A DNA stretch of 12,874 bases, from assembly GCA_946886805.1 (NCBI GenBank), contig CAMPJM010000057.1, forward strand, positions 1 through 12,874, in the 5' to 3' direction. A program made the translations under genes and the position numbers. This DNA comes from an uncultured Flammeovirgaceae bacterium. Lineage in GTDB: Bacteria > Bacteroidota > Bacteroidia > Cytophagales > Cyclobacteriaceae. Below the pieces are notes generated by a model. The model made no database searches, was not told where the DNA came from, and saw nothing but the letters and a program-made list of their open reading frames with translations. This document shows, piece by piece, positions 6,425 to 12,874 of this stretch; within the stretch, counting starts at the first letter, position 1, and every line of letters begins with the position of its first letter.

Positions 6425-6811
6425 TTAATCCAATCCCGCTTGACCTTTCAATATTCCTAGAAAAAGCAAAACCCAGCCGGCAATCAAAAACAAACCACCT
6501 ATGGGCGTTACCGCTCCCCATTTACCCACATTTGTCAGGCATAGGAGATATAAAGAGCCTGAAAATATAACTATCCCCACTATAAAGGAGTATCCTGCAT
6601 AATTTAACAATCTGTGATCAAATTTTGAAAGTAGCAAACCTAGTACTAATAAAGCCAGTACATGGTAAAACTGGTATTTAACTGCCGTTTCAAAAGTTTC
6701 TAACCTTCCGGTACTTTCTAAACTCGATTTCAGAGCATGGGCGCCAAAAGCCCCAATCATTACCGATAAAGCGCCTAACGCACTTCCTGTCAATAGAAAA
6801 AATTTTTGCAT
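6425..6811 (-). CDS. DUF423 family inner-membrane protein
   Basis: This 128-residue integral membrane protein belongs to DUF423 (YgdD-like), a widespread family of unknown function. It shows the expected four hydrophobic helices: residues about 4-27 (LLTGSALGALSVMIGAFGAH), 49-66, 72-92 and 100-122. Family wording is clear: GAFGAHALK near the first helix, the FETAVKYQFYHVLALL stretch at about 39-54, and KWGAVTPIGGLFLIAGWVLLF near the C-terminus. Length is typical. It is downstream of the YggS-type gene on the same strand, but 129 bp away with a heptamer repeat between, so either co-transcription or an own promoter is possible. No Shine-Dalgarno is visible before the ATG at 6811. Confidence 0.9.
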   Translation of the reverse strand: MQKFFLLTGSALGALSVMIGAFGAHALKSSLESTGRLETFETAVKYQFYHVLALLVLGLLLSKFDHRLLNYAGYSFIVGIVIFSGSLYLLCLTNVGKWGAVTPIGGLFLIAGWVLLFLGILKGQAGLD

Positions 6812-6869
6812 CTAATTTATAGTTTTTATTTTAAACAAACACCAAATCATTAACTCACCAATCCCAAAA

Positions 6870-6925
6870 TCATCAATCATCAATCATCAATCATCAATCA
6901 TCAATCACAAATCACAAATCACAAA
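6870..6925. repeat. Heptamer tandem repeat: 5 x TCATCAA then 3 x TCACAAA
   Basis: Five exact TCATCAA units (6870-6904) run directly into three exact TCACAAA units (6905-6925), followed by a degenerate TCACCAAA. The array fills the gap between the stop of the YggS gene (6941) and the start of DUF423 (6811). Read along the genes it is TTTGTGA x3 then TTGATGA x5. Three adjoining TTGATGA units put TGA stops in all three frames. Confidence 0.9.
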
Positions 6926-6940
6926 TCACCAAATCAAAAC

Positions 6941-7609
6941 TCATCGATCCCTAACTCCAAATATTGCACTGCCAACCCGCACCATTGTACTACCTTCTTC
7001 CATGGCGATCAAAAAATCCCCGCTCATACCCATAGATAAAGTTTGCATGTTAACGTTCGTTTTTTGAACGGATTTTAAGGAGTTAAATAGTTCATACAAA
7101 GCCTTAAATTCTTTTCGAACCTGATTAGTATTTTCAGTAAAAGTTGCCATGCCCATTAGACCTTTAATTTCTATGTTTTTCATCTCAGCAAAAGCAGGGT
7201 CTTCTAGTACATCTTTAACTTCGTCAAGGGAGAAGCCAAATTTAGTTTCCTCTTCTGCTATGTGAACCTGAAGCAGGCAATCGATCTTTCGATCAACTTT
7301 TTTACCCTGTTTGTTTATTTCTTTAAGTAAATTTAAACTGTCTACACCATGAATGAGATAGACAAAAGGAGCGATATATTTTACCTTATTCCTTTGCAAG
7401 TGGCCAATCATATGCCAGTGTATATCTTTTGGTAATTGCGTTGCTTTGTCCACTAACTCCTGCACTTTATTCTCCCCAAAATTCCTTATTCCTAGATCGT
7501 ATGCTTCTTGTATTAATGTAGCTGATTTCGTTTTACTTACGGCAATTAGGGTTGCCGGATACCTGCTTACTTGTGTAGATATTTTTTCAATGTTAGCTTT
7601 TAAAGTCAT
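6941..7609 (-). CDS. YggS/PLPBP family pyridoxal phosphate-binding protein
   Basis: Members of this family bind pyridoxal 5'-phosphate without a known catalytic reaction and keep PLP and keto/amino-acid pools in balance. The 222-residue protein is a single alanine-racemase-type TIM barrel. Seen directly: LIAVSKTKS (21-29) with Lys26 as the Schiff-base lysine, FGENKVQEL (44-52), HWHMIGHLQRNKVKYI (64-79), KIDCLLQVHIAEEETKFGF (108-126), and the phosphate-binding end LSMGMSGD (191-198) followed by TMVRVGSAIFG (208-218). All conserved elements are intact, and the protein has the family's usual length. It is divergent from the GH3 gene (121 bp between starts) and followed by the heptamer repeat and DUF423. 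Chromosomal Bacteroidota copies often stand alone, so the neighbours say little about its role. Confidence 0.95.
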   Translation of the reverse strand: MTLKANIEKISTQVSRYPATLIAVSKTKSATLIQEAYDLGIRNFGENKVQELVDKATQLPKDIHWHMIGHLQRNKVKYIAPFVYLIHGVDSLNLLKEINKQGKKVDRKIDCLLQVHIAEEETKFGFSLDEVKDVLEDPAFAEMKNIEIKGLMGMATFTENTNQVRKEFKALYELFNSLKSVQKTNVNMQTLSMGMSGDFLIAMEEGSTMVRVGSAIFGVRDR

Positions 7610-7645
7610 TTGGAGATAATCCTTTAATTTAAATTTATTTTTTTA

Positions 7646-7675
7646 TTGTTAAATCATTTCCCATTTTTACTTTAG
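7646..7675 (+). promoter_or_regulatory. Weak candidate promoter for GH3-LysE
   Basis: TTG at 7646-7648 and TACTTTAG at 7668-7675 (one mismatch to TAnnTTTG) are separated by 19 bases, a good Bacteroidota -33/-7 spacing. Transcription would start near 7682, about 49 bases before the ATG at 7731. The imperfect -7 box keeps confidence low. Confidence 0.3.
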
Positions 7676-7730
7676 ATAACTTAGTCGCTTACAATTACAC
7701 CGTATTTGGTGTCTTATAAAACAAAATGCT

Positions 7731-9293
7731 ATGGCTATTCTAGGAACCTTATTAAAAAAAGGGATAAGAATAAGAGAAAGTATAGAACAGGAATACTCTT
7801 CATCTTTTGATTTACAAAAAATAGAGTTAAGAAAACTTTTAATTTCTAGTAGAGGTACTCAATTTGGCAAATCCTATTTCTTTAAGGATATTTTGGATGA
7901 ATTTAAGAGCCCTCATCAGGAAAATTTTTACGTCAAATTTAAAGAAAATGTGCCAGTCCACAATTATAATACTATTTATAATAAATGGTGGCATAAATCG
8001 AGAGAAGGAGAGGCTAATGTTTGTTGGCCCGGCAAAGTAAAATATTTCGCACTAAGTTCCGGGACTTCAGAAGCATCATCGAAATATATTCCTATTACCC
8101 AGGATCAGATAAAAGCGATTAGAAAAACTAGCATAAGGCAAATATTGTCGTTGTCGAAATACGATTTACCAGACAAGCTTTTCGAGACGGGAATATTAAT
8201 GTTGGGCGGGAGTACGCATTTGAATTATAAAGGGAATTATTTTGAAGGCGACCTTAGTGGCATTACTGCCAGCCAACTCCCCATTTGGTTCCAGCATTTT
8301 TATAAGCCTGGTCAAAAAATTGCCAGCAATCCCGATTGGAATGACAAACTGGACGAGATAACAAGAAATGCTTCAAAATGGAATATCGGCGTTATCGTGG
8401 GTGTTCCAGCATGGATCCAGATTTTGATGGAGAAAATAATCGCCCACTATCAGGTGAAGAGCATCCATGATATCTGGCCAAATTTAATGATCTACGTCCA
8501 TGGTGGTGTTTCATTTGACCCATATAGAAAGGGGTTTGAAAATCTGCTTTCAAAGCCTTTAACCTACATGGAAACCTATCTTGCCTCGGAAGGTTTTTTT
8601 GCTTTTCAGGCACTGCCAGATAGGCGTTCAATGCGGCTTGTTCTCAATAATGGCGTCTTTTATGAGTTTGTCCCTTTCAATGATGCTAATTTTTTAGCCT
8701 CCGGTGAAATGGTTGACAACCCACAAACGCTGATGGCTCATCAAATAGAAGAAGGACAAGAATATGCTTTATTAATTTCTACTTGCGCAGGTGCCTGGCG
8801 GTATTTAATAGGAGATGTAATCAGATTTGTTTCTAAAGCTGAACATGAAATTGTGATAACCGGGCGGACAAAGCATTTTTTAAGCCTGTGTGGAGAACAT
8901 TTATCTGTTGATAATATGAATAAAGCTATTCAAATTGTTGAAGAGGAACTGGATGTCGTGATCAAGGAATTTACAGTAGCAGGCGTCCCTTATCAATCAT
9001 TATTTGCACATCACTGGTATATTGGGGCCGATGAATCGGTTTCTTCGCAGGTATTTAGAGAGAAGCTGGACAAAACGCTAAAGGAGTTAAATGACGATTA
9101 TGCGGTAGAAAGAAATGCCGCTTTAAAGGAGGTTTTTGTTGACATAGTTCCGTCCAGCTATTTTTATAAATGGATGAAACTGAACGGAAAGGAGGGGGGA
9201 CAAAATAAATTTCCCCGGGTAATTAAAAAGGAACAGTTCGAAAGTTGGAAGTCTTTTGTTGAAACTGAGCTAGCTGCTGATAATAAAAAGTGA
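7731..9293 (+). CDS. GH3 auxin-responsive promoter family protein (acyl-acid amido synthetase-like)
   Basis: The GH3 family belongs to the adenylate-forming (ANL) superfamily. Plant members join amino acids to auxin or jasmonate by adenylation and amide formation; the bacterial members are mostly uncharacterised, so the substrate is unknown. The 520-residue protein has the ANL nucleotide motifs: YFALSSGTSEASSKYIPIT (105-123, P-loop-like SSGTS at 109-113), METYLASEGFF (280-290), WRYLIGDVIRF (356-366), and ITGRTKHFLSLCGEHLS (376-392), after which the small C-terminal lid domain follows. Bacterial GH3 proteins are about 500-515 residues, so this one is full length. It has no signal peptide and should be cytoplasmic. 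Its stop overlaps the ATG of a LysE-type exporter gene by one base (TGATG), which implies a shared transcript and coupled translation. Confidence 0.92.
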   Translation: MAILGTLLKKGIRIRESIEQEYSSSFDLQKIELRKLLISSRGTQFGKSYFFKDILDEFKSPHQENFYVKFKENVPVHNYNTIYNKWWHKSREGEANVCWPGKVKYFALSSGTSEASSKYIPITQDQIKAIRKTSIRQILSLSKYDLPDKLFETGILMLGGSTHLNYKGNYFEGDLSGITASQLPIWFQHFYKPGQKIASNPDWNDKLDEITRNASKWNIGVIVGVPAWIQILMEKIIAHYQVKSIHDIWPNLMIYVHGGVSFDPYRKGFENLLSKPLTYMETYLASEGFFAFQALPDRRSMRLVLNNGVFYEFVPFNDANFLASGEMVDNPQTLMAHQIEEGQEYALLISTCAGAWRYLIGDVIRFVSKAEHEIVITGRTKHFLSLCGEHLSVDNMNKAIQIVEEELDVVIKEFTVAGVPYQSLFAHHWYIGADESVSSQVFREKLDKTLKELNDDYAVERNAALKEVFVDIVPSSYFYKWMKLNGKEGGQNKFPRVIKKEQFESWKSFVETELAADNKK

Positions 9294-9916
9294 TGGCTAT
9301 TTGGAATGGAATTTTGTTTGGCCTGTTATTGACTATTTTTATTGGACCTGTTTTTTTTGCTTTGATACAAACAAGTATCGAAAAGGGCTTTGTTTCGGGA
9401 ATATTTATGGCTCTGGGAATAGCCTTAAGTGATACAGTTTACATTTCAATAACTTATTTTGGCCTTTCCCAGGTAATTAATCCCGAAAATGTAAATGCGG
9501 GCTTGGGAATTGTAGGTGGTTTAATAATGATGGGATTTGGGTTGGTCTCTTATTTTAAACCTATCAATTCCGTTGAAGCTAAGGGAGAAATACAGCCGAA
9601 ACAAAAGAAAAAGTTTTTAAGACCCGTCATCAAAGGTTTTCTTTTGAATGGAATTAATCCTTCGGTCTTTGTTTTCTGGATAGGAATTTCAAGTATGGCC
9701 ACAGTAAATTACGGTTATTCGGGCAGTGTTGCGATAGTTTTTTTCGCATCCATAATTGCCACTGTTTTCCTAACTGACATTGTCAAATCTTTTGTTGCCC
9801 ATAAATTGAAGAAGCTACTGACTTATAAATTTATGAGCCTTATGAATAAAACTGTAGGAATAGCCTTGTTTTTATTTGGTCTACGCTTGTTCTATTTTGT
9901 AATTGACTCTATGTAG
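9293..9916 (+). CDS. LysE family translocator (amino-acid or metabolite exporter)
   Basis: LysE/RhtB proteins export amino acids and related small molecules across the inner membrane. This 207-residue protein has about six hydrophobic helices and the family's conserved points: IFIGPVFFALIQTSIEKGF (15-33), the GIALSDTVYI turn (42-51), and FLLNGINPSVFVFWIGIS (116-133), matching the LNPxxxxFW motif. A lysine-rich cytoplasmic loop lies at about 99-110. An in-frame GTG three bases upstream (9290) is possible, but the ATG at 9293 overlaps the GH3 stop as TGATG, a classical termination-reinitiation arrangement. The coupling suggests that the exporter handles the GH3 product or its amino-acid substrate; this is inference. 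No terminator is evident close after the stop codon. Confidence 0.88.
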   Translation: MAIWNGILFGLLLTIFIGPVFFALIQTSIEKGFVSGIFMALGIALSDTVYISITYFGLSQVINPENVNAGLGIVGGLIMMGFGLVSYFKPINSVEAKGEIQPKQKKKFLRPVIKGFLLNGINPSVFVFWIGISSMATVNYGYSGSVAIVFFASIIATVFLTDIVKSFVAHKLKKLLTYKFMSLMNKTVGIALFLFGLRLFYFVIDSM

Positions 9917-10001
9917 TGACATTTCTCGGTAATCGCTTTTGAGCATGTGTATCAAGCTTTTTGGAGAAGTAGCCTTCGTGTACATATGTTTAACCTTTCA
10001 T

Positions 10002-10395
10002 AGTTACGGGAATTCCTTTCCGTCTTGTCATCCTGGACGATAGAGCTTGCCCCGCACTTGTTGCGGGGAAGGATCTTGGCGCAGTTTCTTTTTCTTCAAC
10101 TCATGTTAAATTGCGCTGGCATTTCCCACACCTCTCGTGCTAGCGCATAGAAGAATTTTGATGAGTTCTGATCGATTTACAAAATCGATCTCCTGCCGCA
10201 GCCTGCATTGGTCAAGGTTTGGCACTTTAACAGTTACGGGAACTTTCGATATCAAAGGGCGAATTTAGCGGTGTATCCGGGAAGAACGATTTTTCAAATC
10301 GCTTTTTTTACGGTTTACGTTAAATTGTGCTCCTTTTCAAACCTACCTCCTCGTGTTTGCGCATAGAAGAAATTTGACAAATTCTGATCGATTTA
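10002..10395. repeat. Diverged two-copy direct repeat (about 180 bp unit)
   Basis: Blocks shared in the same order: AGTTACGGGAA at 10002-10012 and 10232-10242; GTTAAATTG at 10105-10113 and 10319-10327; GCGCATAGAAGA at 10143-10154 and 10359-10370; TTCTGATCGATTTA at 10166-10179 and 10382-10395. The offsets are 230, 214, 216 and 216 bp, so the copies differ by small indels near their left ends. The right 75 bp are the best conserved. In the first copy the end is extended to a hairpin, GATCGATTT/AAATCGATC (10170-10178 and 10182-10190). Confidence 0.8.
10030..10074. repeat. REP-like hairpin in the first repeat copy
   Basis: An inner stem CCCCGCA (10050-10056) pairs with TGCGGGG (10062-10068) over a CTTGT loop. 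An outer stem ATCCT (10030-10034) pairs with AGGAT (10070-10074). The wording (TCATCCTGGA ... AAGGATCTTGG) resembles dispersed intergenic repeats seen in many Bacteroidota genomes. It is GC-rich compared with its surroundings and absent from the second repeat copy. Confidence 0.6.
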
Positions 10396-10451
10396 TAAAC
10401 CTAAAGTATTGTTTAACAGTTTATTACTCAGGATAATTAAACTTATTCGTG

Positions 10452-10874
10452 ATGAAAACAACTTATACAGTATTATTAAGCGGCCTTATCCTCTTTTCTG
10501 TCTCCTGTAGTGATGACGATGACGGGCAGCCAATAAAAGATAAGGACGATGAAAAAACTCTGGCAGGTACCTATGCCGGTGTTTCGTTCAAAGCGTCTGT
10601 TGCCTCTGGCATAGTAGATGGCGCTTTATCCGGATCTTTAATTTTGGAAAATGACGGAAGTTATAGTTCTACAATTCATCCTTTTGCTTTAATTGCTGAA
10701 GAAGGATCGTGGACCTATTATGAAGATGATGAGGAACTGTTTTTTAATGAAGGTGAAACAACGGAAGAAATAGCGGAGGATTTACTGGTTAAAGGAGATT
10801 CTCTTTTTTTCGAAATAAATAGGGGTGAGCCTACCGAATTAACCAGTATTGATTTCGTTTTGATCAAGCAATAG
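10452..10874 (+). CDS. Small lipoprotein, probably surface-exposed, lipocalin-like
   Basis: This 140-residue lipoprotein of unknown function has a signal peptide (about residues 1-18, TYTVLLSGLILFSVS) ending in the lipobox-type SVSC with Cys19 as the lipidated residue. The cysteine is followed by SDDDD, an acidic run of the kind that serves as a surface-export signal for Bacteroidota lipoproteins. After a linker rich in D and K, the sequence LAGTYAGVSFKAS ... SGSLILENDGSYSSTIH ... EEGSWTYYEDDEELFF reads as successive beta strands similar to small lipocalin-like domains, which is a fold-level guess only. A GTG three bases upstream (10449) is in frame, but ATG at 10452 gives the cleaner signal peptide. 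It converges with batA (113 bp between stops), and no obvious terminator lies between them. Confidence 0.8.
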   Translation: MKTTYTVLLSGLILFSVSCSDDDDGQPIKDKDDEKTLAGTYAGVSFKASVASGIVDGALSGSLILENDGSYSSTIHPFALIAEEGSWTYYEDDEELFFNEGETTEEIAEDLLVKGDSLFFEINRGEPTELTSIDFVLIKQ

Positions 10875-10987
10875 TAATTGATTTCCTTCTGAAATGGCCC
10901 GTGGGGACACAAACCAGCGACAGACTTCCACTCTTATCAATTAAACTTCAATTTGCTAATCAGTAATTTGGAAATGAGAAATCAATT

Positions 10988-12037
10988 TTAATCTTGTAGG
11001 GCATTGCTGATGAATGTTGATTTTAAAAGTAACCATAGAAGAAAAAAGAGAATAGCCCACATCAGATAAATATTATAATAGTCTGTGGTATTCTTGTAGG
11101 TAGATTCTTTGATCTCCACTTTTTCCAATTCATCTATTTCCGCAAACACTTCCCTTAATGCTTCATTATCTGATGCCCTGAAAAACTTACCTTTTCCTAT
11201 TTCGGCAATTGTTCTCAAAGTAGTTTCATCCAAGGTATTTTCTATATAATTTGTGCGCCCAAAAAAATCTTTGCCCATGGGAACCTTTCCTTCTTTTCCA
11301 ATGGCTACAGAGTATATTTTGATATCGTAAGCATAAGCTAATTCAGCTGCGGTAATGGGGTCGATATTTCCTGCCGTATTATCGCCATCGCTCAATAAAA
11401 TAGCTACTTTCGATTTTGCATCCGATTCCCTTAACCTATTAGTGGCTACTGCAAGGGCACTGCCAATAGCAGTTCCTCTATTTTCGATTTTGTCAAAGGA
11501 AATATCGTCGATATAAGAATATAACAATTCATAATCGGTGGTAAGTGGAGCAAGTGAATATGCATCACCGGAGAATATCACCAAACCAATTCTATCCTGA
11601 AACCTGCCTTTGACAAAGTCCATGGCTACATTTTTAGCTGCTTCGAGGCGGTTTGGTTTGAAATCTTCAATTTTCATAGACTCAGAAATATCTATTACCA
11701 GCATTATATCAATGCCTTCTGTCCACTGGTCTACCTTCTCATTGGTTTTTTGCGGTCTTGCCAATGCAACTATTATCAACGACAACACAATAGTCATGAT
11801 CACATCCGGAATAAAACGGATAAGGGTTGATGAATTCCAGGCTAATTCCTTTTTAGGCAATGCTATATCAAGCTTTTGTCTGAATCTAAAATTAAATAGC
11901 CAGCGAAATACAAAAATGGCAGGCACTAAAGCCAAAAGGTATAGAACGTAGGGATATTCCCAGGAAATCGTAAAAAATGTATTTGGATAGAACCATTCAG
12001 GTGAAAACCAAGCCCAGCTGCTATTTGTATTATTCAT
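10988..12037 (-). CDS. batA: BatA-like VWA domain membrane protein
   Basis: Bat (Bacteroides aerotolerance) proteins form a membrane complex with VWA domains linked to stress tolerance; the exact activity is unsettled. The 349-residue protein has two N-terminal membrane helices (about 30-46 and 75-93), a VWA domain, and a C-terminal helix (about 324-342, IYLMWAILFFLLWLLLKS). The metal-ion site is complete: DISES at 116-120 (Asp116, Ser118, Ser120), Thr189 in NRGTAIGSA, and Asp217 in LLSDGDN. This is the standard BatA layout and length. Its start overlaps the end of the BatD-like gene by 8 bp, and a strong Shine-Dalgarno precedes it. The operon normally continues with batB; here the gene is followed by a convergent lipoprotein gene, so this batA is the last gene of the run within the window. 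Confidence 0.92.
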   Translation of the reverse strand: MNNTNSSWAWFSPEWFYPNTFFTISWEYPYVLYLLALVPAIFVFRWLFNFRFRQKLDIALPKKELAWNSSTLIRFIPDVIMTIVLSLIIVALARPQKTNEKVDQWTEGIDIMLVIDISESMKIEDFKPNRLEAAKNVAMDFVKGRFQDRIGLVIFSGDAYSLAPLTTDYELLYSYIDDISFDKIENRGTAIGSALAVATNRLRESDAKSKVAILLSDGDNTAGNIDPITAAELAYAYDIKIYSVAIGKEGKVPMGKDFFGRTNYIENTLDETTLRTIAEIGKGKFFRASDNEALREVFAEIDELEKVEIKESTYKNTTDYYNIYLMWAILFFLLWLLLKSTFISNALQD

Positions 12038-12874
12038 TTTTTACCTCCTCTACTTTTTCTTCATATCTTTTATTTGCTATATCTTCTAAAGATTTTAAAT
12101 TTTCCTGTATCTCTTTGGAATTATGGCGCCCGTATATATTTCTATCCATAATCTTTAAGGTAAAGAGCAAGTTTTTATCTTCTATTAATTGAGAAACTTC
12201 TTTGGTGGTAAGTTTGGAAAAAGGAATTTTTTCAAGTTTCTCCATATAGCTTTTCCAATAGTTTAAACTTGTCTCGGCCTTTGACTTTGGATTAGCTCCA
12301 TTTGATTGGTTTATCAGAGTTCCAAAAGTCGATAGGAATTTTTCATGCCGTTTTCTTAGCTTGTAAAGTTTAATTTTTCTTTTGATCTGGTCGCCATAAA
12401 TCAGCAAAACAACTACCAAAATCACAACAAAGATTATAATTCCAAGAATCAAATAAGTGGTGTTGAATTGTAATGCCACTTCCCTGTAATTTGTGGTCTC
12501 TTTTAACGGTTCCTGCGGCGCAATCTCTATTTCATTTAAATAAATAGTGTCTTGCTGCGCCTTCACTTCCACACTATCGCCTTTATTAATAATATATACA
12601 GGAAGTTGGAATGCTTGCAATGCTGAAAGATCGAATGTTCTTAAAATGTAAATGACGCTATCTGTACTGAAGCCATTTTCGGAAACGGTATTGGAATAAT
12701 CCTTCCTTACGAGTTCAAACGGTGAATAATTATAACTTGTATCAGGAAAAATAATGCTTTGATCATCAGGATATTTAACGGTAAGGACATAGGGTATTTC
12801 TTCTCCAACTTTCATGCTATCCTGCAAAAAAAATCCGTCAGGGCTTATTAGTTGAGCCCAAACTACAGATGGAA
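12030..12874 (-). CDS. BatD-like one-TM protein of the bat locus (N-terminus outside window)
   Basis: The frame is open to the window edge, so the 5' end is missing. The first visible residues, PSVVWAQLISPDGFF, look like the end of a signal peptide cleaved near WAQ, which means only about 15-20 residues are cut off and the TTG at 12827 is not the start. The exported part (about 8-135 visible) holds beta-rich segments such as EEIPYVLTVKYPDD and LSALQAFQLPVYIINKGD, as in BatD proteins. A membrane helix follows (about 139-159, YLILGIIIFVVILVVVLLIY), then a basic juxtamembrane stretch and a helical cytoplasmic tail of about 120 residues ending EEKVEEVKNE. The tail resembles DUF4381-type proteins that sit beside batA and the DUF58/MoxR genes in Bacteroidota. 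Overlap with batA (8 bp) shows one operon. A more exact family name needs a profile search. Confidence 0.72.
   Translation of the reverse strand, partial: PSVVWAQLISPDGFFLQDSMKVGEEIPYVLTVKYPDDQSIIFPDTSYNYSPFELVRKDYSNTVSENGFSTDSVIYILRTFDLSALQAFQLPVYIINKGDSVEVKAQQDTIYLNEIEIAPQEPLKETTNYREVALQFNTTYLILGIIIFVVILVVVLLIYGDQIKRKIKLYKLRKRHEKFLSTFGTLINQSNGANPKSKAETSLNYWKSYMEKLEKIPFSKLTTKEVSQLIEDKNLLFTLKIMDRNIYGRHNSKEIQENLKSLEDIANKRYEEKVEEVKNE
12043..12050 (-). promoter_or_regulatory. Strong Shine-Dalgarno for batA inside the upstream gene
   Basis: GAGGAGGT on the minus strand ends five bases before the batA ATG (12037). It lies within codons for EEV near the end of the BatD-like gene. It stands out because no other gene start in the window has a comparable site, as is usual for Bacteroidota. 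It supports the chosen batA start and reinitiation across the 8-bp overlap. Confidence 0.65.

Larger units (their letters stand above)
9917..10451. other. Gene-free stretch with repeat-derived sequence between LysE and the lipoprotein
   Basis: These 535 bp have no credible coding region. Most of the block is two diverged copies of one unit plus a REP-like hairpin, annotated separately. A further small hairpin, CGATTT/AAATCG (10287-10292 and 10296-10301), is followed by C and seven T (10303-10309) and could stop rightward transcripts, although it is 370 bp beyond the LysE stop. The last 50 bp before the lipoprotein gene are AT-rich and presumably hold its promoter; no exact TAnnTTTG box is present. 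Confidence 0.6.

Noticed and set aside
6870..6933. Possible CRISPR array
   Set aside because: The units are 7 bp with no spacers between them and no cas genes nearby; this is a simple tandem repeat.

Overview
The window looks like chromosomal DNA of a low-GC member of the Bacteroidota, most likely in or near the order Cytophagales. The evidence is the family content: DUF3822 beside coaD, a DUF1573 secreted protein, a bacterial GH3-family protein, a BatA-type VWA protein with a BatD-like partner, and a lipoprotein with an acidic tail after its cysteine. Promoter-like TAnnTTTG boxes and mostly absent Shine-Dalgarno sequences also fit. The assignment is inference from gene families; no rRNA is present.

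Layout. Positions 1-1754 hold a leftward run: an unrecognised one-TM protein with a pseudopilin-like helix, then DUF3822, then coaD (cut by the window edge). A candidate promoter sits at 1789-1821. A leftward Nudix hydrolase (2018-2500) diverges from a rightward set: a PaaI-like hotdog thioesterase, a RecD-like/UvrD-C helicase starting at TTG one base later, and a secreted DUF1573 protein. That set is closed by a 56-bp perfect palindrome (26-bp arms) that should terminate transcription from both sides. Next comes a compact type II toxin-antitoxin pair (small antitoxin plus COG1569-type PIN toxin, 20-bp overlap), which looks acquired. It is followed by about 530 bp without genes that carries a 33-bp palindrome.

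From 6425 to 7609 lie two leftward housekeeping genes, DUF423 and a YggS/PLPBP protein, separated by a heptamer tandem repeat. Rightward from 7731, a GH3-family acyl-acid amido synthetase-like protein is translationally coupled (TGATG) to a LysE-family exporter; this could be a conjugate-and-export pair. A second gene-poor block (9917-10451) contains a diverged two-copy direct repeat and a REP-like hairpin. It is followed by a small surface-type lipoprotein. The window ends in the leftward bat locus: a BatD-like protein (5' end outside the window) overlapping batA by 8 bp, with a strong Shine-Dalgarno for batA inside the upstream gene.

I see no CRISPR array, transposase, tRNA, rRNA, prophage or obviously new multi-gene defence system. 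The most interesting items are the GH3-LysE coupling, the boundaries of the toxin-antitoxin insert, the pseudopilin-like protein next to coaD, and the non-coding repeat structures.
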